Source: Actinomycetes bacterium
Lineage (GTDB): Bacteria; Actinomycetota; Acidimicrobiia; Acidimicrobiales; Palsa-688
DNA: 7,200 bases
Direction: 5' to 3'
NCBI GenBank assembly: GCA_021819345.1
Contig: JAKARG010000158.1
Span: 1-7,200, forward strand
A program made the position numbers and the translations under genes. The stretch's first letter is position 1. Each line of letters begins with the position of its first letter. This document shows positions 1 through 6,619 of this stretch, piece by piece. Under the pieces are notes generated by a model, which made no database searches, was not told the origin of the DNA, and saw only the letters and a list, made by a program, of their open reading frames with translations.

Positions 1-1814
1 ATCGTCGCCAGCCTGGTCACCGCAGGCGTCGGGTGAAAGCCGGTGGTGCTCGAGCCCCACAGCTCGGGTGTGCCGAGGAGCAGGAACCCGATCTCGGTCA
101 CTACGACCAGGAAGACCCCCGTCGCGGCAAGGACCTGCGAGCGGACCCGTCCCCTTCGGGCACCCCGGGACCGCTGGCGGGTGGAGCGGACCAGGGTGGC
201 GGCCGCTAGCAGGAGGGCGGCTGCCTGGGCCGCCGGCCAGACGAAGCTGCGGTCCCTGATCGTGGCGGCCAGGCCCGGCGGCGGGGCGACCGCCTCGTGG
301 TAGCCGAAGACGGCGAGCACGCCCGCAGCCGCCACGGCGAGGCCGGCGAAGCACCAGGCGGTCGTGCGCCGCTGCGCCTCGTGCCTCGGCCGGCGGTGGC
401 CCCCGCCCGGGACCGGCTCGCCCGAGGGTGGCCCCCCGGTCCGGTCTCCCGAAGCGCGGCCATCGAGCTGACGCAGCGCTGCGGGCCGGATGCCGACGGC
501 GTCGAGGACGACGTCGAGGCCGACCCCGGCGAGCAGCCCTAGCAGCAGGTCGAGGGGGATCAGCGACCGGCTCCAGAGGATCAGCCGGATGCCCGGGAGC
601 GCGTCGATCAAGCGCGCCATGCGGCCCCACCACACGATGGCGCCGAGGAGCACGGCGGTGAGGCCGAGCCCCGCCACCCCGGGTCGCCTCCACCCGCGCA
701 GCAGGCCGAGCACCACGAGGGCCAAGGCGGCGAGGCCGACGAAGGCCGCCGTCTCGTAGTAGTCGGCGAAGCCGAAGTACTCACTGCCGCGCAGCGGATA
801 GCCGCTCCAGCCGGAGAAGACCAGGTTGACCGCGGTGGCGACCGGCAGGCCGTAGTAGGGGTGGCGCGACACGTGGACCGACCCGCCGAGGAGCTGTGCT
901 CCGGGCAGGAGGAGCGGCATGCCGAGGGCGGCCCCGGCGAGAGCAGCGCCGGAGAGGCCGGCGAGGCGGCCGAGCAGCGCCCGGTGGCCGTGGCGCCATG
1001 CCGAGGCGACCAGGGTCACGAGGACCGGGACCGTCACCGCCACGGCCGTGATGACCAGCAGCTCGGGGTGCCCGCCGTAGACCGCGCCGGCGAGGGAGAA
1101 GGCGAGCAGGGGCAGGGCGATCCGCCGGCGCCTCCCTTCGGCCAGGAGCAGACCGGCTCCGAGCACCCATCCGGTCCAGCAGGCGACCCCGTCCATCGGC
1201 CAACCGAGCCATCCCGAGAACGAGCCGCTCAGCTCGCCGATGCTGGCGGCGAGCGCCCCCGCCGACCAGCGCAGCCGCATCACCCGGGCCGCGAACAAAA
1301 GACCGGTCCCGGCGATCAGCAGCTTCACGATCACGAGCACGTCGTAGGAGAGCCGGCGGGGGAACGCGTAGGAGACGATCGCCGGGAGGCTGAGGCCGGC
1401 GGACTGGAAGTCGAACAGCAGCGGCGTGCCCATCGCGCTGTAGGGGTTCCACAGCGGCAGGTGGCCCTCGTGGACCTCGGTCCAGTCGAGGGCGACCCAC
1501 GGGGCGGTCTGCTGGACCTGGTCGCTCGCGACCGGGTTGTAGGGGGCTGGCAGCCCGACGTGGGCCTCCATCCCGAAGTTGCGGGTCACACGGAACGAGC
1601 CGAGCTCGGGCCCGTGCGCCAGGGCCGGGGCGAGGGAGGCGAGGCCGACCAGCACCACCCAGACGACCGCGGCCAGGCCGGCGAGGCGACCTCTCGCACC
1701 GGGCCGGTCGCGGCCAGCGGGACCAGCCCGCCGGCCAGCGGGACCGGGCCCCTCGGGAGCAGGCCCCCGGGGGCCAGGGGCTCGGTCGGAGTCGAGTGCG
1801 GGCGCGCCGAGCAC
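1..1814 (-). CDS. YfhO-like multi-spanning membrane protein, likely glycan-related (C-terminus beyond window)
   Basis: About 604 residues are visible and the 3' end lies beyond position 1, so it is partial; YfhO-family proteins are usually about 800-900 residues. The protein has an Arg/Pro/Gly-rich N-terminus, a first membrane helix at about residues 44-66, then a periplasmic-type loop with SDQVQQ and PLWNPYSAMGTPLL (about 98-133), which strongly resembles the YfhO pattern of an acidic substrate loop followed by 'lPlWNPy..G.Pll'. Further helices follow (about 155-176, 233-270, 285-305, 355-372, 383-397, 418-438, 487-505, 525-541, 559-580), with YGGHPELL near 246-253, PGIRLILWSRSL near 407-418 and FHPTP near 593-597. 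Bacillus YfhO acts in glycosylation of lipoteichoic acid, so the family is linked to envelope glycans; the substrate here is unknown. I chose GTG 1814 because AGGAGAGG sits 2 bases upstream, but the 5' end is uncertain: codon statistics favour another frame from ATG 1846 (see findings). It is divergent from the glycosyltransferase operon. Confidence 0.75.
   Translation of the reverse strand, partial: MLGAPALDSDRAPGPRGPAPEGPGPAGRRAGPAGRDRPGARGRLAGLAAVVWVVLVGLASLAPALAHGPELGSFRVTRNFGMEAHVGLPAPYNPVASDQVQQTAPWVALDWTEVHEGHLPLWNPYSAMGTPLLFDFQSAGLSLPAIVSYAFPRRLSYDVLVIVKLLIAGTGLLFAARVMRLRWSAGALAASIGELSGSFSGWLGWPMDGVACWTGWVLGAGLLLAEGRRRRIALPLLAFSLAGAVYGGHPELLVITAVAVTVPVLVTLVASAWRHGHRALLGRLAGLSGAALAGAALGMPLLLPGAQLLGGSVHVSRHPYYGLPVATAVNLVFSGWSGYPLRGSEYFGFADYYETAAFVGLAALALVVLGLLRGWRRPGVAGLGLTAVLLGAIVWWGRMARLIDALPGIRLILWSRSLIPLDLLLGLLAGVGLDVVLDAVGIRPAALRQLDGRASGDRTGGPPSGEPVPGGGHRRPRHEAQRRTTAWCFAGLAVAAAGVLAVFGYHEAVAPPPGLAATIRDRSFVWPAAQAAALLLAAATLVRSTRQRSRGARRGRVRSQVLAATGVFLVVVTEIGFLLLGTPELWGSSTTGFHPTPAVTRLAT
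1711..1745. repeat. Short direct repeat, 14 bp, period 21, in the YfhO-like gene 5' end
   Basis: The 14-mer CGGCCAGCGGGACC occurs at 1711-1724 and again at 1732-1745. The 21-bp period is a multiple of three, so it repeats amino acids in whichever minus frame is coding: GPAGRR/AGPAGR in the frame of GTG 1814, or VPLA-type repeats in the frame of ATG 1846. It looks like low-complexity expansion rather than a binding site, and it lies in the part of the gene where the reading frame is in doubt. Confidence 0.6.
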
Positions 1815-1920
1815 GACCTCTCCTGGCACGACGGGCAGTATTGCATCGGAGGCTCCTGCGGGGGGGCCGAGGAGCGTCCGGGCCGCGCCGGGGTGCCTTT
1901 GGTATGGTCCGAGACGGCTT
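1815..1920. promoter_or_regulatory. Divergent intergenic region between the YfhO-like gene and the glycosyltransferase operon
   Basis: About 106 bp separate the two divergent starts, so promoters for both directions should lie here or inside the gene ends. Minus strand: AGGAGAGG (1824-1817) precedes GTG 1814, and a second GGAG (1856-1853) precedes ATG 1846 by 6 bases. Plus strand: TATGGT at 1903-1908 is a weak -10-like hexamer with no convincing -35, and no good ribosome site is seen before ATG 1921. The region is much less even in composition than the coding DNA, with a run of seven G at 1860-1866. No operator palindrome was recognised. Confidence 0.35.
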
Positions 1921-3792
1921 ATGCGTCCCGTCTTCCACGTCTACGCCACGCGGCGGGGCAACATCTTCATGCTCGAGATCGCCGAGCTGCTCGCGGCCGC
2001 GATCTCCGACCTCGGCTTCGAGACCGTCCTGCCCACCGAGGGCCTCCCCGAGGACCGTGCGGGGGTGGTCAACCTGGTGGTCGCCCCCCACGAGTTCTTC
2101 ACCCTCCATCCCGAGAGCACCCCGGCCGAGCTGCTCGCCGCCGCCGCCGCGTCCACCTGTGTCGGCGTCGAGCAGCCCGGCACCTACTGGTTCGACCTGA
2201 CCGTCCACTTCGCGAGCGTGGGGCGCTCGGCGCTCGACATCAGCCATTTCGCCGTCGAGGAGTCCATCCTCCGGGGGCTCGACGCGGAGCACCTCCAGCT
2301 CGGGTGGCACCCGAGCTGGGACCACTTCGGCGGCGACGTGGAGGCCTCCCGCTCACGGGACCTGCTGTTCCTCGGCTCGATGACCGACCGACGGGCCCAG
2401 TTCCTCGGCGATGCCGCCCCCCTGCTCTGGGACCTGCGGGCGGATCTCCGGCTCTTCGAGTACCCGCGACCGATGAGCCAGCCACGCGGTCGGTTCCTCG
2501 CGGGCGCCGCCAAGCGAGACCTGCTGGCCGACAGCCGGGTCCTGCTCAACGTCCACCGCAACGAGGTCCCCTACTTCGAGTGGGTGCGAGCCCTCGAGGC
2601 GGTCTGCAACGGCTGCCTGCTCGTGACGGAGTCCTCGAGCGACTACGGTCCGCTCGAGGCCGGCAAGCACCTGGTGGCGACGCCACTCGAGACCCTCGGC
2701 GCCCTCGCTGCCAGCCTCGTGCTCGACGAGTCGCTCCGGCGTGAGATCGTCACCGAGGCCTACGACTTCGTGCGCCGTGAGCTGGCCCTCACCGAGCTGA
2801 TCGCGCCGATCTGCGAGAAGCTGGCAGCCGAGGCCTACCTCCCCTCGCCCGGTAGGCGAGCCTTCGCGCTCCCCCGCCCCCGCCACCCCCACGATCCGGC
2901 ATCGGCTCCCGGGGAGCTGATCTCGGGGGTGAGGGCCACCGACGCCAGGGTGAGGGCGAGGATCAAGGAGCTGCTCGACAGCGAGACCGAGCTGTCGCAG
3001 GCCCTCGAAGGGCTCGAAGCGCGCCTCCGCTACGGAGACGCCCACCACCGGGAGGTGCTGACGAGCCCTGCCTGGGAGGACTTCGAGCCGGAGGTGAGCG
3101 TGCTCGTGACCTCCTACAACTACGCCTCCTTCCTCGTCGATGCGCTCGGATCGGTGCTCTCCAGCGAGGACGTCGCAGTCGAGCTGGTCGTCTACGACGA
3201 CCATTCGAGCGACGGCTCGGCCGAGCTGCTGCGCGGCTTCGTCGAGGAGCACCCCTGGTTCCCCGTCAAGGCTCTGCTCGCATCGGCCAACGCCGGGGTC
3301 GGCCCGGCGCGAAACGCCGGCTTCGAGGCGGCCCGGGCCGAGCAGGTGTTCGTGCTCGACGCCGACAACTACGTCTACCCGAACGCGATCCGCAAGCTCC
3401 TCGACGCCCTGCGTGCCGACCCGACAGCCGCCTTCTCCTTCGGGATGATCGGGCGGCTCGGGCTGCCCGGCCTGTTGAGCCACATACCCTGGGACGTGGG
3501 CCGCCTGCTCGAGAACAACTACATCGACGCCATGGCGCTGCTGCGGCGATCGGTGTGGGAGCGCCTCGGCGGGTACGACACCGCAGAGTCGAGCCTGAAG
3601 GGCTGGGAGGACTACGAGCTGTGGCTGCGGATAGCGGCGACCGGGGGGCACGGAGCCTTCGTTCCGCAGCTGGTCGGCGCCTATCGGGTGCACGGCTCCT
3701 CCCGCCAGCAGACCGTCGACCTCGACACCGTCTCGCTGCACGCCGAGCTGCGCGACCGCTACCCGTACCTGCCCTGGGCGCACGCCCGGTGA
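1921..3792 (+). CDS. Two-domain glycosyltransferase (CgeB-like GT1-type half + GT2 half)
   Basis: A 623-residue protein, cytoplasmic by appearance (no signal peptide or membrane segment). Residues 1 to about 300 look like a CgeB/Glyco_trans_1_2-type domain: NVHRNEVPYFEWVRALEA followed by CNGCLLVTE (210-237) matches the family's nucleotide-sugar-binding C-terminal motif. Residues about 305-388 are a charged, helical linker (RVRARIKELLDSE...). Residues 391 to about 600 are a GT-A fold GT2 domain: VSVLVTSYNY (392-401), YDDHSSDGS (425-433), GPARNAGF (461-468), the metal-binding DAD at 480-482, and GWEDYELWLR (561-570), the usual catalytic ED region. Two complete transferase folds suggest two successive sugar additions, or one active and one scaffold half; the donor and acceptor are unknown. 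ATG 1921 is the first plausible start before the conserved FHVYATRRGN segment; its ribosome site is weak. It is first in the three-gene operon and divergent from the YfhO-like gene. Confidence 0.9.
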   Translation: MRPVFHVYATRRGNIFMLEIAELLAAAISDLGFETVLPTEGLPEDRAGVVNLVVAPHEFFTLHPESTPAELLAAAAASTCVGVEQPGTYWFDLTVHFASVGRSALDISHFAVEESILRGLDAEHLQLGWHPSWDHFGGDVEASRSRDLLFLGSMTDRRAQFLGDAAPLLWDLRADLRLFEYPRPMSQPRGRFLAGAAKRDLLADSRVLLNVHRNEVPYFEWVRALEAVCNGCLLVTESSSDYGPLEAGKHLVATPLETLGALAASLVLDESLRREIVTEAYDFVRRELALTELIAPICEKLAAEAYLPSPGRRAFALPRPRHPHDPASAPGELISGVRATDARVRARIKELLDSETELSQALEGLEARLRYGDAHHREVLTSPAWEDFEPEVSVLVTSYNYASFLVDALGSVLSSEDVAVELVVYDDHSSDGSAELLRGFVEEHPWFPVKALLASANAGVGPARNAGFEAARAEQVFVLDADNYVYPNAIRKLLDALRADPTAAFSFGMIGRLGLPGLLSHIPWDVGRLLENNYIDAMALLRRSVWERLGGYDTAESSLKGWEDYELWLRIAATGGHGAFVPQLVGAYRVHGSSRQQTVDLDTVSLHAELRDRYPYLPWAHAR

Positions 3793-3798
3793 AGGAGG
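3793..3798 (+). promoter_or_regulatory. Strong ribosome binding site for the coiled-coil gene
   Basis: AGGAGG lies 5 bases before ATG 3804, directly after the TGA (3790-3792) of the glycosyltransferase. It decides the start over an alternative GTG at 3789, which would overlap the upstream stop as GTGA but has no ribosome site of its own. It is much stronger than the sites of the genes on either side, so the small protein may be made at a higher level than its neighbours. Confidence 0.7.
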
Positions 3799-3803
3799 AC
3801 CTG

Positions 3804-4115
3804 ATGGTCGAAGAACGGCCAGCGCCCCCCGAGCGCCTCGGGGCGGAGGAGCGCCGGGCGCTCCAGACCGAGATCGCTGCGCTGCGGGAGCGGCTCCACC
3901 AGCGAGAGGCCGCCCTCACCGCTCTCAACCGCCGCCTGGTCGCGCTGGAGCGCTGGGAGCCTCCGCCGGTGGCCCCGGTACCCGACTACGACTCCGAGAG
4001 CCGGGCCCGCGCAGCCGAGGAAGAGCTCGAGCGGATCCACCAGACCAAGACCTTCCGCTACACCGCCGGCGCCCGGGAGGTCTATCGCCGGGTCCGTAGG
4101 CTGAGCGGCCGATGA
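3804..4115 (+). CDS. Small coiled-coil protein in glycosyltransferase operon, function unknown
   Basis: A 103-residue, highly charged protein with no membrane segment or signal peptide. Residues about 13-50 form a heptad-rich helix (ALQTEIAALRERLHQREAAL, then LNRRLVALERW). A short Pro-rich hinge follows (PPPVAPVPDYDSE, about 52-65), then a second helix (about 66-81) and a basic tail beginning with HQTKTFRYT and ending in REVYRRVRRLSGR. Tails of the form 'T.TFRYT...R..Y...R' are common at the ends of coiled-coil segments attached to actinobacterial glycosyltransferases, so this may be such a segment encoded as a separate gene. It has no catalytic motif. Its start lies 11 bp after the glycosyltransferase stop, and its stop overlaps the methyltransferase start as ATGA, so it is cotranscribed with both. 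A role as adaptor or oligomerisation partner is inference. Its coding reality is supported by the ribosome site, operon spacing and high third-position GC. Confidence 0.75.
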   Translation: MVEERPAPPERLGAEERRALQTEIAALRERLHQREAALTALNRRLVALERWEPPPVAPVPDYDSESRARAAEEELERIHQTKTFRYTAGAREVYRRVRRLSGR

Positions 4116-5134
4116 CCACCGAGCGCTCGCCGGCGCTCGCCACCCCGCCGGCGCCCGGGCGCTCGCCGGCGCTCGCCACCCCGCCGGCGCCCGGGCGCTC
4201 CCCGCTCGCTGCCGCCGTGGCGAGCCTCGACCTCGACGACCTCGACGACCCCCGGGTGCTGGCGGTCGGCTGGGTCCCGGCCGGCGCTGCGGTCCTCGAC
4301 CTCGGCACCGGGGACGCGGCGGTGCCCGCCACCTTGCGGCGCACCGGCTGCAAGGTCCAGGCGGTCGAGATCGACCCGGTGCTCGCCGCCGGCGCCCGGG
4401 GATCCTGCGACCGGGTGGTCGTCGCCGACCTGGAGACGCTCGACCTGGGAGCGGCCTTCGGTCACCGCTCTGCGCAGGTGGTCCTCGCCCTCGACGTCCT
4501 CGGTTGGCTCCGCGATCCGGCCGGCCTGCTGCGCAGGGTGGTCGAGGAGGTGCTCGACCCCGACGGCTGGATCGTCATGACCCTGCCGAACGTGAAGCAT
4601 GCCTCGGTCCGTCTCCGCCTCCTCGCCGGTCAGTTCCTCGCCGGGCGGGCGGTGGAGGGCCATTCGGGGATCGGCGGGCCGCTGCGCCACTTCGACCCTG
4701 CGGCCTGCGACGCCCTGCTCTCCGGCGCCGGCCTGGTGAGCATCGGTCGCCGGAGCCTGGCTGCGGGGATCGACGCCGAGACCGCTGCGCTCGCCGGCGA
4801 GGACCCCGGTCTGCTCCGCCGGCTCCAGGCAGACCCCGAGGCGATGACCGCCACCTACCTGGTCGCGGCGGTCCCGGCCGGCTCCCCCCTACTGGAGGAC
4901 CCACCCCTGCTGCCGGCGGCCAGTGCCCAGGGTGCGGCGCTCGACGCGATCGCCCGCGCCAAGCGCATCGAGGACCGGCTGGCAGAGCTCGAGGCGCAGC
5001 ACGAGACGCTCGAAGGGATCCTCCCGGTTCTCGGCGAGCTGCGTGCCGCCAGCGTCTCACGCCGCGCGACGCTGCGGACGCTGCTACGGATGCTCGAGGG
5101 CAACCTGGAGGCGATCGACGAGAGCGCCCGCTGA
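4112..5134 (+). CDS. Class I SAM-dependent methyltransferase with helical C-terminal extension
   Basis: A 340-residue protein. The SAM-binding core shows motif I VLDLGTGD (61-68), the acidic end of strand 2 at VEID (85-88), VVADLE (103-108), ALDVLGWLRDP (126-136), and the post-motif LPNVKHASVRLRLLAGQF (158-175) typical of Methyltransf_11/23-type enzymes found with glycan genes. The equivalent of the usual 'D.tHlrfFt' stretch reads GGPLRHFDP (188-196). After the core, residues about 275-335 form a charged helical region (AIARAKRIEDRLAELEAQHE, then TLRTLLRMLEGNLEAIDE) that is likely a coiled coil. The N-terminus carries two copies of a 12-residue Pro/Ala-rich repeat (residues 5-28) and an acidic LDLDDLDD patch, probably disordered. 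ATG 4112 is favoured by its 4-bp ATGA overlap with the upstream stop; GTG 4217, just before the core, is an alternative. The acceptor (sugar, lipid carrier or small molecule) cannot be read from sequence. Confidence 0.87.
   Translation: MTTERSPALATPPAPGRSPALATPPAPGRSPLAAAVASLDLDDLDDPRVLAVGWVPAGAAVLDLGTGDAAVPATLRRTGCKVQAVEIDPVLAAGARGSCDRVVVADLETLDLGAAFGHRSAQVVLALDVLGWLRDPAGLLRRVVEEVLDPDGWIVMTLPNVKHASVRLRLLAGQFLAGRAVEGHSGIGGPLRHFDPAACDALLSGAGLVSIGRRSLAAGIDAETAALAGEDPGLLRRLQADPEAMTATYLVAAVPAGSPLLEDPPLLPAASAQGAALDAIARAKRIEDRLAELEAQHETLEGILPVLGELRAASVSRRATLRTLLRMLEGNLEAIDESAR
4123..4201. repeat. Perfect 36-bp tandem duplication in the methyltransferase 5' end
   Basis: Positions 4123-4158 and 4159-4194 are identical over 36 bases, and the first six bases recur at 4195-4200 before the match decays. 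The period is 12 codons, so the frame is kept and the protein gains two copies of SPALATPPAPGR. Exact identity at all codon positions points to a recent slippage or unequal-recombination event rather than conserved protein repeats. The unit is itself made of shorter GCGCTCGCC-type pieces, which would promote slippage. Confidence 0.93.
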
Positions 5135-5167
5135 GACGACAGCGCCCGCTGGGACGACAGCGCCGGC
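5123..5167. repeat. 18-bp tandem repeat spanning the methyltransferase stop codon
   Basis: The unit AGCGCCCGCTGRGACGAC occurs at 5123-5140 and 5141-5158, differing at one base, with a partial third copy (AGCGCC) from 5159. The first copy contains the stop: CGC TGA, where the second copy has CGC TGG. So the A/G difference between the copies falls exactly on the stop codon. Confidence 0.85.
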
Positions 5168-5214
5168 CCGGAACGGTCCCCGGCGGGTAGCTCAGCGGCC
5201 CGCCGCCCGGCGGG
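5161..5214. terminator. Candidate GC-rich hairpins at the convergent junction (possible bidirectional terminator)
   Basis: Two inverted repeats lie between and at the ends of the converging genes. CGCCGG (5161-5166) pairs with CCGGCG (5180-5185) across a 13-base loop. CCCGCC (5199-5204) pairs with GGCGGG (5209-5214) across a 4-base loop, within the last codons of gatB. No T-tract follows on either strand, so intrinsic termination is unproven, and such palindromes are frequent by chance at this GC content. The convergent arrangement (57 bp between stop codons) makes some termination signal likely here. Confidence 0.3.
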
Positions 5215-6615
5215 AAGCGAGGAGCCCGGCCGCGGCGGCAAGGTCGGCCTTGCCGGCGGTCGCCGCCTTCAGCCGGCCGATGATCAGACCCTGGAGCTTG
5301 TCTTCGCCGGCGAGGTAGCGGGCCCACGCCTCGGGCTCGGCTGCGATCACCTGGTCGAGCGCGCCGGCGAGCGCTTCGCCGCCGAGGACCTCGAAGCCGT
5401 GGGCCGCAGCGATCGCCGCCGGGTCGCCCCCGGCAGCCAGCAGGTCCTTGAGCACGGTGCGTGCCTGGGCGGTGGTCAGCTCTCCTCCGGCCTCCATGCG
5501 AAGGAGCGCCACCCACGCGTCGGGGGTGAGGTTGTCCACCGACCCGGCCTCGGCGGCGACCTCGTTGGCGAGGCGCCGGACCGCCAGCGCCGCGTCGGCG
5601 CCGGCCGCCACAGCGGCTTCGACGTAGCGGTCGAGGCCGAGGCGCACCACAGTCGCCACGGCTTCGGATCCCGGCTCCATCCCTGCTGCCGCGGCCACCG
5701 AGGCCCGGCGCTGCGAGGGCATCGCCGGCAGGCCTGCCCGGAGGACCTCCAGCCACTGCGGGTCGGGGTCGAGGGGCACCAGGTCCGGCTCGGGGAAGTA
5801 GCGGTAGTCGTCGGCCTCCTCCTTGGAGCGCATCGTCGTCGTGCGTCCCTCGGCCTCGTCCCAGTGCCGGGTCTCCTGGGCCACCCGCCCTCCGCCCTCG
5901 AGCAGGCGGACCTGGCGGGCCGCTTCGTGCTCGACGGCCCGGCCGAGCGAGCGCAGCGAGTTCATGTTCTTGATCTCGCAACGGGTCCCGAGGACCGCCG
6001 AGCCGGCGGGACGCACCGACACGTTGGCGTCCACCCGCAGCGACCCCTCCTCCATCCGACCGTCCGACGCCCCCGACGCCACGAGGATGGCGCGCAGCTC
6101 CTCGACGTAGGCCCGCGCCTCCTCGGCGCTGTGCAGCTCCGGACGGCTCACGATCTCGAGCAGCGGCACGCCAGCCCGGTTGAAGTCCACCAGGCTGTGG
6201 TCGGCGTCGTTGATCCGGCCCGCCCCCCCCACGTGGGTCGACTTGCCGGTGTCCTCCTCCAGGTGGGCCCGCTCGATACCGACCCGCTTGCCCCCGGGTA
6301 GCTCCAACCACCCGTCGGCGTCGATCGGCCGGTCGTACTGGCTGATCTGGTAGTCCTTCGGCATGTCGGGATAGAAGTAGTTCTTGCGGTGGAACACCGA
6401 CCCCTGGACCCGGCAGTGCAGGGCGATCCCGACCGCCGCCGCGTGCTCGACCGCCTTGGAGTTGAGCACCGGGAGGGAGCCGGGGAGCCCGAGGCAGACC
6501 GGGCAGACGAGGGTGTTGGGCTCGCCGCCGAAGCGGTTGGGGCAGGAGCAGAACATCTTGGTCTCGGTGCGCAGCTCGGCGTGCACCTCGAGGCCGATCA
6601 CCGTCTCCCAGGCGC

Positions 6616-6619
<4 letters not shown>
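5192..6619 (-). CDS. gatB: Aspartyl/glutamyl-tRNA amidotransferase subunit B
   Basis: A complete 475-residue GatB, normal length for the family. It begins WETVIGLEVHAEL (4-16), with the zinc-binding cysteines C24, C26, C39 and C42 and then CLGLPGSLPVLN. The cradle domain shows YFYPDMPKDYQISQY (81-95), HLEEDTGKS (119-127), DFNRAGVPLLEIV, VDANVSVRP, CEIKNMNSL and DYRYFPEPDL, which together give the kinase site that activates the tRNA-bound Glu or Asp. The C-terminal helical and YqeY-like tRNA-binding tail ends with KLQGLIIGRLK (441-451) and GKAD (456-459). In the GatCAB complex, ammonia from the GatA amidase converts Glu-tRNA(Gln) and/or Asp-tRNA(Asn) to the cognate amidated tRNA in the cytoplasm. 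The start ATG 6619 has GGAGG 7 bases upstream and overlaps the gatA stop as ATGA, which excludes a longer in-frame reading starting at 6772. It converges on the methyltransferase gene. Confidence 0.97.

Noticed and set aside
1579..1920. Upstream extension of the glycosyltransferase reading frame
   Set aside because: The frame is open but its translation is Arg/Pro/Ala low-complexity and runs antisense to the YfhO-like N-terminus; the conserved protein begins at ATG 1921.
781..2325. Long open minus-strand frame (514 codons)
   Set aside because: Its product is Arg/Pro/Gly-rich with no recognisable motif, and it overlaps the YfhO-like gene in another frame and the glycosyltransferase in antisense. 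It is a shadow frame of the high GC content.
861..2744. Long open plus-strand frame (627 codons)
   Set aside because: Low-complexity Glu/Gly/Arg/Pro product, antisense to the YfhO-like gene and out of frame with the glycosyltransferase, which has clear domain motifs.
2353..3783. Long minus-strand frame opposite the glycosyltransferase (476 codons)
   Set aside because: Antisense shadow; the plus strand carries the conserved DAD and ED motifs, and the minus product shows no family features.
3789..3803. GTG 3789 as start of the coiled-coil gene
   Set aside because: It gives an attractive GTGA overlap but has no ribosome site, while AGGAGG is ideally spaced for ATG 3804.
4123..4201. CRISPR-like or regulatory repeat array
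   Set aside because: There are only two direct copies with no spacers, inside a coding frame and with a period divisible by three; this is a coding tandem duplication.
5399..6301. Plus-strand frame opposite gatB (300 codons)
   Set aside because: Antisense shadow of a well-conserved housekeeping gene; its His/Arg/Gly-rich product has no recognisable family.
4575..6311. Long minus-strand frame (578 codons) across the convergent junction
   Set aside because: Out of frame with gatB, and its product is Arg/Gly/Pro-rich with no motif, whereas gatB in the neighbouring frame is unmistakable.
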